Of a stretch of DNA of 64,000 nt, positions 19,257 through 28,229 are shown piece after piece. A program made the position numbers and the translations under genes. The notes under the pieces were generated by a model. That model was not told where the DNA came from, searched no databases, and saw only the letters and a list, made by a program, of their open reading frames with translations. Source of the stretch: an uncultured Rikenellaceae bacterium (GTDB lineage Bacteria; Bacteroidota; Bacteroidia; Bacteroidales; Rikenellaceae); NCBI GenBank assembly GCA_944321925.1, contig CALUND010000002.1, positions 62,001-126,000 on the forward strand. The letters run 5' to 3'. The first letter of the stretch is position 1. Each line of letters starts with the position of its first letter.

Positions 19257-19727
19257 TTACTGTTTTTTAACGACGGAAGACCCCGGATGGTTCAGCTGTT
19301 TGACGAGCTTCGATCGGGTGAAAACGGCATGTTCAAAGGTGTTGCGGAATTCGATGGCTCCGTGCGGACACCCCTTGACGCAGAGTTGACAGAAAATGCA
19401 ACTGCCCAGATCGTAGTGATAGGCTCGGAGGATTTTGGTTTTGCGTCCGTTCTCGTCCTCCACGAACTCCGACTCGATGCGGATCGTACCGTTCGGACAG
19501 TTCATCTCACAAAGGCCGCAGGCCACACACTTGTGGTGGTTTTCGGCGTCGTGCGGCATGACCAGCTCACCGCGATAGCGATCCGAGATGACCAACGTCG
19601 CCCGATTCTCCGGATAACACTCGGTCGTCTTTTTTCGGAAAAAGATTTTCAAGGTGGTTTTCATTCCGACCAGCAGCGAACCGAGTCCGCTCCAGAAGGA
19701 AGTGATGTATCTCTGAAAACTGTTCAT
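19257..19727 (-). CDS. nuoI: NADH-quinone oxidoreductase subunit I
   Basis: Peripheral-arm ferredoxin-like subunit that carries two [4Fe-4S] clusters toward the quinone site. The 156-residue product has CVACGLCEMNCP and CIFCQLCVKGCP motifs, with an N-terminal amphipathic helix for membrane contact. In this 11-subunit form it may receive electrons from an unknown donor or ferredoxin rather than from NuoEFG. Confidence 0.97.
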   Translation of the reverse strand: MNSFQRYITSFWSGLGSLLVGMKTTLKIFFRKKTTECYPENRATLVISDRYRGELVMPHDAENHHKCVACGLCEMNCPNGTIRIESEFVEDENGRKTKILRAYHYDLGSCIFCQLCVKGCPHGAIEFRNTFEHAVFTRSKLVKQLNHPGSSVVKKQ

Positions 19728-19745
19728 CGTACTCTCCTTTCTCTT

Positions 19746-20822
19746 TTAGAAATGCAAACCGAACACCACGACGACCACCATCAACAGCAGGTTGAGCAGG
19801 TTGATGGGGAGGAGGTATTTCCACTCCAGACGCAGGAGCTGGTCGATTCTCAGACGCGGGAAGGTCCATTTGAACCACATGATCACGAAGATCAGAACCG
19901 CCACCTTACCGATGAACCAGAAGATCGAAGGGATCCAGTCCATGGCGGCATTGAACGCATCCCAACCGGGAATGTGCAGAGGCATCCAACCTCCCAGGAA
20001 CAACGTGGCGGCAACGGAAGCCACTACGAACATGTTGAGGTACTCGGCCAGATAGAAAAATCCGAAGTGCATGCCCGAATACTCCGTATGGTAACCGGCC
20101 GTCAACTCCGAGTCGGCCTCCGGGAGGTCGAACGGACCGCGATTCGTCTCGGCCGTACCGGCAATCAGGTAGATCACGAAGGCGATTACGGCCGGAACGT
20201 GTGCCCGAAAGATAAACCAGCCCTCGGCCTGACTCTCCACAATTGTCGAGAGTTGCATGCTGCCCGAGAAGACCACCATGGTGAGGATGGTCAATCCGAT
20301 CGACAGTTCATAGCTGATCATCTGGGCTCCGCTCCGCATGGCGCCGATAAGCGAATATTTGTTGTTGCTCGACCACCCGGCCAGCAACACTCCCACGATG
20401 CCGATCGACGAAACCGCCAGCAGGAAGAAAACGCCCACATTGAAATCGATAATCTCCAGCCCCTTGGCAAACGGGATGCAACCGAATGCCAACACCGAAG
20501 AGATGATGACGATGAAGGGGGCCAAATTGAACAGGAATCGGTCGACATGGTTGATCTTGATCAACTCCTTGGTCAGCATCTTCAACATGTCGGCCACCGA
20601 TTGCGTCACACCCCACGGTCCGACCCGATTGGGTCCGAGGCGACACTGGAACGCAGCACACACCTTGCGTTCATAGAGAATCAAAACCAACGCAATGATC
20701 GCATAGGCCACAAGCAGACAGAGCCCGATGAGGAAGAATTCGACGGGGAGCACCCATCCTTCCGGGAGCCATGACCGCAGGCCTTCGTCGACCCACTCCG
20801 TAACTACTGAAAAATCAAACAT
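19746..20822 (-). CDS. nuoH: NADH-quinone oxidoreductase subunit H
   Basis: Membrane subunit that forms the entry to the quinone chamber, 358 residues. It shows the signature loops [11 protein letters not shown] and [16 protein letters not shown] with the conserved acidic residues, and [20 protein letters not shown]. It is 30 nt downstream of nuoCD and 18 nt upstream of nuoI. Confidence 0.97.
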   Translation of the reverse strand: MFDFSVVTEWVDEGLRSWLPEGWVLPVEFFLIGLCLLVAYAIIALVLILYERKVCAAFQCRLGPNRVGPWGVTQSVADMLKMLTKELIKINHVDRFLFNLAPFIVIISSVLAFGCIPFAKGLEIIDFNVGVFFLLAVSSIGIVGVLLAGWSSNNKYSLIGAMRSGAQMISYELSIGLTILTMVVFSGSMQLSTIVESQAEGWFIFRAHVPAVIAFVIYLIAGTAETNRGPFDLPEADSELTAGYHTEYSGMHFGFFYLAEYLNMFVVASVAATLFLGGWMPLHIPGWDAFNAAMDWIPSIFWFIGKVAVLIFVIMWFKWTFPRLRIDQLLRLEWKYLLPINLLNLLLMVVVVVFGLHF

Positions 20823-20852
20823 AAATTGGTCTCTCTATATTTTTCTATTTTC

Positions 20853-22496
20853 CTATCGGTCGATATCGGGTACCACATAATCGAGCGATCCTCCCACAGC
20901 GATCAGGTCGGCGATTTTGCCGCCGCGCGCCAAAGGATCGACCACGGAGATCAACGGCAGGCCCGGCGAACGGAATTTCATCCGATAGGGATATTTCTCG
21001 CCACGGCTTTCGATGTAGACCCCGAATTCACCCCGGCTCGCCTCCACGCTGCGGTACCAACTCCCCTCCGGAAGTTTGATGACCGGTTTGGTTTTCGCCT
21101 GCCACTCGCCCTGCGGGATGTTGTCCACCAGCTGCTCCAGGATGCGAAGCGACTGCAGGATCTCGTCCATCCGGACCATGTAGCGGCCCCAGACATCGCC
21201 GTCGTGACGGATCACCTCGTCGAATTCGACCCGATCATACACGCCGTAGGGATGTTTTTTACGTACGTCGCAACTCCACCCCGAAGCGCGTCCCGACGGG
21301 CCGGTCACCCCGTTCGAAACCGCGGCATCGTAATCGAGCACCCCGATTCCCTGCATACGCTGTCGGGCGATAATGTTTCCGGTAAAGACGTCGTGATACT
21401 CCTTCAGCATGGGCGGAAGATATTTCACGAACGTTTTGATCCGGTGGGCAAGATTGGGACTGATATCCTGCATCACGCCTCCGATCGTATTGTAGTTCAT
21501 GATCAGGCGGCCTCCGCAACTCTCCTCAAACATGTCGAGAATCTTCTCCCGGTCGCGAAATCCGTAGAAAAACGCCGTCAGTGCGCCGAGGTCCATGCAG
21601 AAGGTCGACCAGAAAAGCAGGTGGGAAGCGATCCGGGTCAATTCGTCCATGATCGTACGGATGTACTTAACTCGGTCGGACACCTCCAGACCCAACGCCT
21701 CCTCGATACACATGCAGAGGGCATGACGGTTCTGATGGGCCGAGAGATAATCCAGACGGTCGGTCAATGCGAGGGTTTGCGGATAGGTCAGACTTTCGGT
21801 CATCTTCTCTATGCCGCGGTGGATGTAGCCGCAATTGACGTCCACCTTGCGTACGATCTCGCCGTCGAGCTGCACACGGAAACGCAACACGCCATGCGTA
21901 GCCGGGTGTTGCGGACCGATGTTGACCACGTACTCCTCGTCGCCGAACACCACATTCTCCTTCTCCTCGATATCCACGTTGTCTCCTTCGACATGCGCCT
22001 CGTACATGGGGGCCACATCGACGGTCTCTTCGCTCTCCAATGGCACGGGATTGACTGCCGGGTCCGCATTATAATCCTTGCGGAGCGGATAACCGACCCA
22101 GTCGTTACGCAGGAAGAGGCGTCGCATGTCGGGATGGTTGATAAAGCGTATGCCCAAAAAGTCATACACCTCCCGTTCGTTCAGGTTGGCGGTAGCCCAT
22201 ACCTCCACGACGCTCGGGAGCTCCGGATTTTCGCGATCGGAAGTCCCCGTGCGTAAAACCATCTCATGGCCATGACGCGTGGAGCGCAACAGATAGACGA
22301 CATCGAGGGTTTCGCCCTCATCGACACCGGTCATGCAGACCAGAAAATCGAACGCGAGAGCCTCGTCGTCACGCAACCGGGGCGCCAACAGAGGAATCCG
22401 ATAAGGCGGGACCCAAACGGTAAACGGCTGCTCGCTCCGCACTTCGGCTTCCGGTTCAAGCTCCAAAACGATCTCTTTGATACTCTTTTTCTCCAT
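20853..22496 (-). CDS. nuoCD: NADH-quinone oxidoreductase fused subunit C/D
   Basis: Two peripheral-arm subunits fused in one 547-residue chain. Residues 1 to about 160 are the NuoC (30-kDa) domain, ending with NEREVYDFLGIRF and RNDWVGYPLRKDY. From about residue 175 the NuoD (49-kDa) part starts with NIGPQHPATHGVLR and carries the quinone-site histidine in that motif, GYIHRGIEK and the conserved SGWSCDVRK and YDRVEF regions. NuoC-D fusion occurs in several Bacteroidota and proteobacteria. The start codon lies 3 nt after nuoB. Confidence 0.96.
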   Translation of the reverse strand: MEKKSIKEIVLELEPEAEVRSEQPFTVWVPPYRIPLLAPRLRDDEALAFDFLVCMTGVDEGETLDVVYLLRSTRHGHEMVLRTGTSDRENPELPSVVEVWATANLNEREVYDFLGIRFINHPDMRRLFLRNDWVGYPLRKDYNADPAVNPVPLESEETVDVAPMYEAHVEGDNVDIEEKENVVFGDEEYVVNIGPQHPATHGVLRFRVQLDGEIVRKVDVNCGYIHRGIEKMTESLTYPQTLALTDRLDYLSAHQNRHALCMCIEEALGLEVSDRVKYIRTIMDELTRIASHLLFWSTFCMDLGALTAFFYGFRDREKILDMFEESCGGRLIMNYNTIGGVMQDISPNLAHRIKTFVKYLPPMLKEYHDVFTGNIIARQRMQGIGVLDYDAAVSNGVTGPSGRASGWSCDVRKKHPYGVYDRVEFDEVIRHDGDVWGRYMVRMDEILQSLRILEQLVDNIPQGEWQAKTKPVIKLPEGSWYRSVEASRGEFGVYIESRGEKYPYRMKFRSPGLPLISVVDPLARGGKIADLIAVGGSLDYVVPDIDR

Positions 22497-22499
22497 AAA

Positions 22500-23120
22500 C
22501 TACTCCTCCTCTTGGGTCGATTTCCTGCGAAGCGCCGGATTTTCACTTTTGGGTTGTTTCCGGTTCACGCCGCCGATGTATCGTTGAATCTTGATTTTGC
22601 GTTGCAGCTGCATCATGCCGTAGAGCAACGCTTCGGGACGCGGCGGACAACCCGGCACATAGACATCGACCGGGATGATCGTATCGACGCCCTGCACCAC
22701 ATGGTATGACTTGCGGAACGGACCTCCGGAGATGGCGCAACCGCCCATGGCAATCACATATTTCGGTTCGGCCATCTGGTCGTAGAGCCGTTTGAGAACC
22801 GGAGCCATCTTGTGTACGATCGTACCTGCCACCACAATCACGTCGGCCTGACGCGGGCTGGCACGTGTCACTTCGAATCCGAAACGGGCAAAATCGTATC
22901 GGGCAGCACCTACGGCCATAAATTCGATTCCGCAACAACTCGTGGCGAAAGTCAGCGGCCAAACCGAATTGGAGCGCCCCCAGTTGATCATCTCGTCGAG
23001 CGCGCCGACCACGACGTTCACGCCGCCGTTCTGCAGTTCGGCCAATGTTTCGAGGTATTCGTTATCACGAAAATCCTCGTAACGCATCGATTTAATCTTT
23101 GGCTTTTTCATTATTTCCAT
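22500..23120 (-). CDS. nuoB: NADH-quinone oxidoreductase subunit B
   Basis: Carries the N2 [4Fe-4S] cluster, last in the chain before quinone. The 206-residue product has the tandem cysteines in ATSCCGIEF, then GGCAISGG and PGCPPRPE, the four N2 ligands. ATG at 23120 overlaps the end of nuoA by 10 nt; a second ATG at 23111 overlaps the nuoA stop as TAATG, a common coupling arrangement, and would give 203 residues. Confidence 0.97.
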   Translation of the reverse strand: MEIMKKPKIKSMRYEDFRDNEYLETLAELQNGGVNVVVGALDEMINWGRSNSVWPLTFATSCCGIEFMAVGAARYDFARFGFEVTRASPRQADVIVVAGTIVHKMAPVLKRLYDQMAEPKYVIAMGGCAISGGPFRKSYHVVQGVDTIIPVDVYVPGCPPRPEALLYGMMQLQRKIKIQRYIGGVNRKQPKSENPALRRKSTQEEE

Positions 23121-23461
23121 TCAAGTGCTCCTTTCTTCCAGGCATAGGCCAATCCAAGGATCAATATTACAAGGAAAAAGATGACGTTCACGAGCGCCAT
23201 GACCCCCACTTCGCGTACCGTAACGGCCCACGGGAAAAGAAAGACGGCCTCCACATCGAACATCAGGAAGAGAATGGCAAAGAGGTAGTACCCCACTTTG
23301 AACTGCATCCACGAACGACCCCGAGTCGGGATTCCGCACTCGTAAGCCTCGCCCTTCTGCTTGTTGAAAGAGCGTGGAGCCAGCAGGTTCGATAAGATCA
23401 ACACGATGGCTACCAATGCAATGGCTGTCAGCAGAACGACAACAAACAGTGCCAAATTCAT
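23111..23461 (-). CDS. nuoA: NADH-quinone oxidoreductase subunit A
   Basis: Three-helix membrane subunit of complex I, 116 residues. The loop YECGIPTRG is the NuoA signature, followed by [25 protein letters not shown]. It is the first gene of the nuo operon. No clear promoter is visible in the 107 nt before it; a small GGGGC/GCCCC hairpin (23504-23521) lies there, downstream of a small secreted-protein gene on the same strand. Confidence 0.97.
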   Translation of the reverse strand: MNLALFVVVLLTAIALVAIVLILSNLLAPRSFNKQKGEAYECGIPTRGRSWMQFKVGYYLFAILFLMFDVEAVFLFPWAVTVREVGVMALVNVIFFLVILILGLAYAWKKGALEWK

Positions 23462-23568
23462 AATCTATGTTTTAATTGATTTTGTTACACGTAAACCACA
23501 CGAGGGGCTTGAAAAGGCCCCGTCGTCCGCCCGAAAAGCGCACAGACCGCAAAAAGATGCGATCGCTG

Positions 23569-23970
23569 TTAAATGATGATCTCGCCCAACCCGAAGACAT
23601 AGAGCAGGTTGGGATCGGCCCCTTGCGGAGGCTGGGGCATGGGAAGTTTCGAAACGGCGTTTTCTTCGGCCCGCTCGGGTGTGAAAACCCGTACCGGCAC
23701 ATGCAACTGTTTGAATCCGGCGTTGTCTGCGGCGACGCCACCGGTCTCGAATAATCGGTAAATAATACGTTTCAGATCGCTCTGCCGCGTCTCATCGGGT
23801 CGCGAGAAACAGAGCACGCTCTGAGCCTGCCCGAAATCGAATGCATAACTGGAACGGGCAATGGGAGAAGAGAGTTCGGTGTCCGGCTGCGGGGAAGAGT
23901 GTCCGACCCACACCGCGACCGCAAAAAGCAACGCAGCTAAAGTCGACAAATATCCCGTCAAGCCTTTCAT
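23569..23970 (-). CDS. Small secreted protein of unknown function upstream of nuo
   Basis: I do not recognise this 133-residue product. It starts MKGLTGYLSTLAALLFAVAVW, a likely signal peptide or membrane anchor. A charged middle (FSRPDETRQSDLKRIIYRLFETGG) and a Pro-rich C terminus (LPMPQPPQGADP, then VFGLGEIII) follow. I took ATG 23970 because it begins the hydrophobic segment and lies 18 nt after a TATCTTTG box (23995-23988); the longer frame to 24084 includes that box. It lies 107 nt upstream of nuoA on the same strand and might be read into it. Confidence 0.65.
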   Translation of the reverse strand: MKGLTGYLSTLAALLFAVAVWVGHSSPQPDTELSSPIARSSYAFDFGQAQSVLCFSRPDETRQSDLKRIIYRLFETGGVAADNAGFKQLHVPVRVFTPERAEENAVSKLPMPQPPQGADPNLLYVFGLGEIII

Positions 23971-24087
23971 CTCCCAAAAATTTGGTGCAAAGATAATAAA
24001 AAACGATCGGAGATAAGACTTCCCCGCTCCATTTTTTTCGCTGTTTTCCCGTATCGGCAACAATTGTCGGCCATTCGCCAACACAAT

Positions 24088-24118
24088 CTTCCCGACCGCG
24101 TATCAGGCGATCGGGAAG
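24088..24118 (-). terminator. Hairpin downstream of the DUF362 gene
   Basis: CTTCCCGACCGC (24088-24099) pairs with GCGATCGGGAAG (24107-24118), 12 positions with one mismatch and a 7-nt loop, about 50 nt after the DUF362 stop. There is no long T run, so the terminator call is tentative. Confidence 0.5.
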
Positions 24119-24168
24119 GTTCTCTTCTCCATCGATGCTTACGGCTTATCGCCTCGCAAACAACCGTC

Positions 24169-25287
24169 TCAGACAGTTATCAGCTCATACTCCATCGTAC
24201 CCAATCCGATCTTCTGCGCATGTTCGAGACCGGCCCGCCAGTTGGTATCGGGATGGATCAGGTGGAATTTGTCAGCGCCTTCGAAATGTTCGTGCGGATG
24301 TTTTTCGGTGAGCCGACTGCCGGTAATGGCCGGAGCAGCGATCACCATATCGGCACAGGCCTTATCCAGTGCCACCGGGTCGAACGAAGCCAGTATTCCC
24401 AGATCGGGGATGATGGCGGCATCGTTGTGGTTCCAGCAGTCGCACTCGGGCGAGACGTTCATGATGAAGCTGATGTGGAAATTGGGCTTGTCTTTCAAAA
24501 TGGCCTGGGTATATTCGGCGATCTTGTAATTGAGTCGTTCCGAGGTGTCGTACTCGGCCACGACGGCAGCCTCGTACTGACACAAAGCCACGCACTGTCC
24601 ACACCCCACACATTTGTCGTAGTCGATTTCGGCTTTGCGATCGGCGTTCAGATGGACGGCATCGTGGGCACAATGTTTCACGCAGATATTGCAACCCTTG
24701 CAGTTCGCCGTCTCGATCTTGGGCTTCGAGTTGCAATGCAGCTCCAGTTTGCCCCCTACGCTCGCGCCACCCATGCCGAGGTTCTTCAGAGCTCCGCCGA
24801 ACCCGGCCTGCTCATGCCCCTTGAAGTGAGTCATCGAAATCACGATATCGGCATCGGCCAGCGCGGAACCGATCTTGGGGGCTTTGCAATACTCCCCGTT
24901 CAGCGGGATTTCACGATATTCGGTTCCTTTCAGCCCGTCGGCTATAATCACCTGACACTGTGCGGAAATGGGGTTGAATCCGTTCTCCATGGCGCTCTGC
25001 AGATGATCGACGGCATTGGCGCGACGACCCGAATAGAGGGTATTGGCGTCGGTAAGGAAAGGCTTGGCGCCCCAGGAACGAAGCAAGGTTGCCAACCGGG
25101 CGGCATAATTGGGACGGAGGTATGCCAGATTGCCCGGCTCCCCGAAATGTATCTTGATAGCCACGAACTGGTCTTTGAAATCGATGGTCTCGATACCGGC
25201 CCGTTTGATCAACCGCTCCATCTTGTCGAGCAGATTGCTCGATGGTGTGGTGTGCAGATTGGTGAAAAATACCTTTGCCTTCTCCAT
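24169..25287 (-). CDS. DUF362 protein with two [4Fe-4S] ferredoxin motifs
   Basis: The 372-residue cytoplasmic protein joins a DUF362 domain (residues about 1-180, with KIHFGEPGN and SMTHFKGHEQAGFGGALKNLGMGGAS, split here as THFKGHEQAGFGG and ALKNLGMGGAS) to a 2x[4Fe-4S] ferredoxin segment (CKGCNICVKHC and CVGCGQCVALC, about 195-245), with a C-terminal DUF362 continuation (NVSPECDCWNHND). Family members are widespread in anaerobes and presumed electron carriers or iron-sulfur enzymes; the reaction is unknown. It is transcribed alone from a good promoter. Confidence 0.93.
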   Translation of the reverse strand: MEKAKVFFTNLHTTPSSNLLDKMERLIKRAGIETIDFKDQFVAIKIHFGEPGNLAYLRPNYAARLATLLRSWGAKPFLTDANTLYSGRRANAVDHLQSAMENGFNPISAQCQVIIADGLKGTEYREIPLNGEYCKAPKIGSALADADIVISMTHFKGHEQAGFGGALKNLGMGGASVGGKLELHCNSKPKIETANCKGCNICVKHCAHDAVHLNADRKAEIDYDKCVGCGQCVALCQYEAAVVAEYDTSERLNYKIAEYTQAILKDKPNFHISFIMNVSPECDCWNHNDAAIIPDLGILASFDPVALDKACADMVIAAPAITGSRLTEKHPHEHFEGADKFHLIHPDTNWRAGLEHAQKIGLGTMEYELITV

Positions 25288-25376
25288 GGAAATTTAGTTT
25301 TAGTTGAATCCGAACAACAGACGACGAAACACGCTCCGGGTGTAATCGGATCGTACGGTCGTTACATACGCTTCTA

Positions 25377-25407
25377 CAAAGATACGAAAAGAGAGCGCAG
25401 TACCAAA
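25377..25407 (-). promoter_or_regulatory. Promoter for the DUF362 gene
   Basis: Minus strand TTTG (25407-25404), 19-bp spacer, TATCTTTG (25384-25377). The predicted leader is about 85 nt. Confidence 0.7.
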
Positions 25408-25886
25408 CGGAATTCCGAAGTTTTTCCGGTTCGGCGATACCGAGTCGTCTCCGAATGTATGGCACAAAGAAGGAGACTTTCCCGCCTGCGCCTCTCCCGC
25501 ACACCCTCCCTCCGACGCCACAACGCTACGCCTCGCGAATTCGGGAGCCTCATCTCCGATGCAGGTCCGCCCTCCCGTGTAACGCTTCCCATAATCGAAA
25601 GTCATCGGGGCGAGGGAGCCGATTCCTCCTCGGCAGTAACGCATCATCCGGATTGATGACGAGAAGCGGGATGCATTCACCTTCTTTCCGGATCAAAAAT
25701 CCGTAATACCAGACAGCTGCTCTACTCACTACTCTCTCCCCTCCCCGCCACCGGGACGAATCCCGATCCACGAAGCTCCTCATCGATCTTACCGCCCGCC
25801 CGTCCATCCGACAGCAGCCGCCAAAAATACACGAAGGCGACTCACCCGTTCGATGAATCGCCCCCCTGTTTGACTGCCCGCATCGA
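25408..25886. other. Intergenic region, nothing recognised
   Basis: About 480 bases hold only short overlapping frames on both strands. One 85-codon minus-strand frame (25550-25807) has no recognisable motif, signal peptide or upstream promoter. I see no RNA gene, hairpin terminator or mobile-element end. Confidence 0.5.
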
Positions 25887-26357
25887 TCAGTCGGAATCCT
25901 TCGTGAACGACTGCAACTCCTCGATCGTCATATTGCCCACCAGTTGAATGAGGGTAAGATCGCCGTCAGGCAACTCTTCGAGCAGCAGGATCATCTCCTT
26001 GATTCTTTTACCGTCTGAAGAGGGAATGATGTATATCGACACCTTTTCGTTTTCATCTTTCACATCCAGAAACTCTTCATAAGGAGCCTTCTGAAACACT
26101 TCACAGGCTTTCTTGATCTGAGGCTGCAGGGTGTCGTTTTCACAAGTGAGCATGCGTATGTTATCCAGTTCGATGAATTCTCCGAAATCGAATTCCCCCA
26201 CGGTGAAATTCGAAGACATCATTTTAAACACCGACTTGGAGACATTGATATAGGTGACGTTGGGATCGTTGGCAAATTTTTTAAAAACATCTTCATCTGC
26301 ACTTGCCTGCAATGTCCCTATCGCAATCGAAAAGAGGATAAAAAGAATCCGTTTCAT
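25887..26357 (-). CDS. DUF4252 secreted protein (copy A)
   Basis: The 156-residue product has a signal peptide (MKRILFILFSIAIGTLQASA) and a DUF4252-type body: VTYINVSKSVFKMM, a conserved acidic middle, a short strand VSIYIIPS and a helix KRIKEMILLLEE. The domain is a Bacteroidota family of exported small proteins of unknown role. I took ATG 26357; the frame extends two codons to a TTG. The gene lies 21 nt after the anti-sigma gene in the same direction, so it is probably the third gene of the sigma operon. Confidence 0.85.
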   Translation of the reverse strand: MKRILFILFSIAIGTLQASADEDVFKKFANDPNVTYINVSKSVFKMMSSNFTVGEFDFGEFIELDNIRMLTCENDTLQPQIKKACEVFQKAPYEEFLDVKDENEKVSIYIIPSSDGKRIKEMILLLEELPDGDLTLIQLVGNMTIEELQSFTKDSD

Positions 26358-26378
26358 AATCAACTGTTTATCAGATTA

Positions 26379-26870
26379 TCAATATTTTATATATTTTTTT
26401 ATATGCTGGTCGGTCTCGGCAATTTTTTGGCAGGCCTGCCGATAATAGCGGGTTCCCTCATTGAGTTTTTGCGAGACGAGAATCAAGGCCCGTTGCGCCT
26501 CCGCACAAGCATACATCTCCTGTTCGGAGAGTTTCGGTGTGGCGGTATGCCGCGCAATGGAGATCCCGACGGATGCAGCCAGCACCAATCCGGCGGCTAC
26601 CCCTCCGACCCATCGCCAGAGAGGTGTGAGGCGAATCTGCCTCTTGTGAGCGGGCAGCCGATCGATGAACGACGACATCCGCTCCTCCAACCCTTCGGGC
26701 ATCGGAACCGCACTCCCGGACATGAGGGCCAGAACGAGACGTTTCTCGTCGAGCAACGCCGGTGGCACTTCGTGTGAGGCCAAATAGTCTTTCAAAGCCT
26801 GTTCTTCGCTATCGGACAATTTTCCCTCGAAAAAAGAGTCCATCTGTTTTCGCAACTCTTGCGTGGTCAT
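26379..26870 (-). CDS. Probable membrane anti-sigma factor
   Basis: The 163-residue protein has a cytoplasmic N terminus (about 1-85, starting MTTQELRKQMDSFFEGKLS) resembling short anti-sigma domains, one membrane helix (VGGVAAGLVLAASVGISIA, about 89-107) and a periplasmic helical tail of about 55 residues. Its ATG overlaps the sigma stop as ATGA. In Bacteroidota such proteins hold the ECF sigma at the membrane until a signal arrives. No FecR-type sensor domain is present, so this is not the TonB-linked iron or glycan type. Function is inferred from position and topology. Confidence 0.8.
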   Translation of the reverse strand: MTTQELRKQMDSFFEGKLSDSEEQALKDYLASHEVPPALLDEKRLVLALMSGSAVPMPEGLEERMSSFIDRLPAHKRQIRLTPLWRWVGGVAAGLVLAASVGISIARHTATPKLSEQEMYACAEAQRALILVSQKLNEGTRYYRQACQKIAETDQHIKKYIKY

Positions 26871-27364
26871 ATGCGTTGAATAAATAGTTCTCTGATCGTT
26901 TTTCTCGCCCGCGAAAGGATCACCCGCAGGTTGACCGGTGTCAATCCGGTTGCCTGCTCGATCTCATCGGTTGTTTTTCCTTCAAAATGCCTCATTACAA
27001 TAACTTTGCGTTGCACATCCGGCAACTCGGCCACGATGGATGACAAAATTTCCACATCCTCGCAGAGCTCCATCTTCTCATCGGGCCGGGGAGTCGTTCC
27101 CGCGCTTTTGAGCAACACCGATTCGTCATCGGTCCGCCAGGGAATCTTTCTCAATCGATCGAGGCACAGGTTTTTCAGGACCGTTATGGCATAGGCCTCA
27201 TCGTTTTTGATCTCCTCCAGGTTATCCCGATTCTCCCACAGCTTCAGATAGGTATTCTGCACCATATCCTCTGCGTCGTACTCCCTTCCGAGATATCGAA
27301 ACGCGACCCGATACAGCTTCTCGTGACACGGCAAAAACCTCGTTTTAAACTCTCGATGTGTCAT
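26867..27364 (-). CDS. ECF-type RNA polymerase sigma factor
   Basis: The 165-residue sigma-70 family protein has region 2 (YLGREYDAEDMVQNTYLKLW, about 23-42) for -10 recognition and core binding, and region 4 (LPDVQRKVIVMRHFEGKTTD then EIEQATGLTPVNLRVILSRA, about 113-155) for -35 recognition. Length is typical of ECF factors. The anti-sigma gene overlaps it by 4 nt. It is flanked by two DUF4252 genes in the same orientation, which are plausible regulon members. Confidence 0.94.
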   Translation of the reverse strand: MTHREFKTRFLPCHEKLYRVAFRYLGREYDAEDMVQNTYLKLWENRDNLEEIKNDEAYAITVLKNLCLDRLRKIPWRTDDESVLLKSAGTTPRPDEKMELCEDVEILSSIVAELPDVQRKVIVMRHFEGKTTDEIEQATGLTPVNLRVILSRARKTIRELFIQRI

Positions 27365-27587
27365 CGCTCAAACTCTATTTCGATACCCGGACATCCGAAC
27401 CTCGGACTCTCTTCGCAACAGGCCTCCGCGATTGCCGACTCTTCCGGACCGCTCGGAAACACCCGCCTAAACGATCGAGCCCTTTCCTCTTTCTCACTCC
27501 GTTCAACGACACGTCGCGTGTGGTCTGCATTCCATCGGACAGGAGAACGATCCAGCATTTCATAACCTCGGAGATCCATAAAAAGGT

Positions 27588-28052
27588 CTATTTGTACTGC
27601 TCGATCACTTCGTCCATCCTGTCGGGATCGATCTTTCCTTTGACGCGAACCAAAGTCACACAATCCTTCTCAAGATAGGCTACGACAATCTCCCGAATTT
27701 TCTCCTTTTTGATTGTGACCCATACGCGGGACACCTCCTTACCGTCCTCATTGTCATTGATAGAGAGGTCGTACTGGTCATTATCGCAGTCAATGATCAT
27801 CTCCTGCAGCTTATCACAATCCTTTTTCGAAAAATCTTCGGCATACAACACCTTCACCGAACGAACCCCTCTCACCTGTGGGGAAAAAGGTTTTATTATC
27901 CCCATGAAGAACCAGTTGAGATTTATCTTTCTCACCTTGGGCACACCTGCAATATATTCCGCCAAAGCGTCGACACGGGGCCCTGCGAAGAGGGTCGTGG
28001 AGCAACACAACAGAGCCAAAAAGAGCGCTAAAATTTTATTTTTCATTGCCAT
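27588..28052 (-). CDS. DUF4252 secreted protein (copy B)
   Basis: The 154-residue product has a signal peptide (MKNKILALFLALLCCSTTLFA; ATG 28052 or 28046) and a DUF4252-like body with KINLNWFFMGIIKPF, VKVLYAEDFSKKDCDKLQEM and the strand RVWVTIKKEKIREIVVAYLE. It shares the layout of copy A but low identity. It lies upstream of the sigma gene on the same strand with a 223-nt gap that contains no other supportable gene. Possibly an exported signal or effector for the same system. Confidence 0.82.
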   Translation of the reverse strand: MAMKNKILALFLALLCCSTTLFAGPRVDALAEYIAGVPKVRKINLNWFFMGIIKPFSPQVRGVRSVKVLYAEDFSKKDCDKLQEMIIDCDNDQYDLSINDNEDGKEVSRVWVTIKKEKIREIVVAYLEKDCVTLVRVKGKIDPDRMDEVIEQYK

Positions 28053-28229
28053 TCCTTTTCATTTCTAATTTTTGCGACATCCGGTGTGCACTCTGTCGGA
28101 TCTCATATAAGAGACGGGGAACAACGGATTTTGTTACAAAGACGAACCTCTTTTTCTTCCCAATGGAGGCCTGCAAACGGTCGGCACAATGAAAAACATT
28201 CCATCAAATGTTAGGTCAAGAGGCCCCGG

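Noticed and set aside
25550..25807. 85-codon minus-strand frame in the spacer before the DUF4252 gene
   Set aside because: No signal peptide, motif or promoter; overlaps equally long frames on other strands, as expected in GC-rich non-coding DNA.
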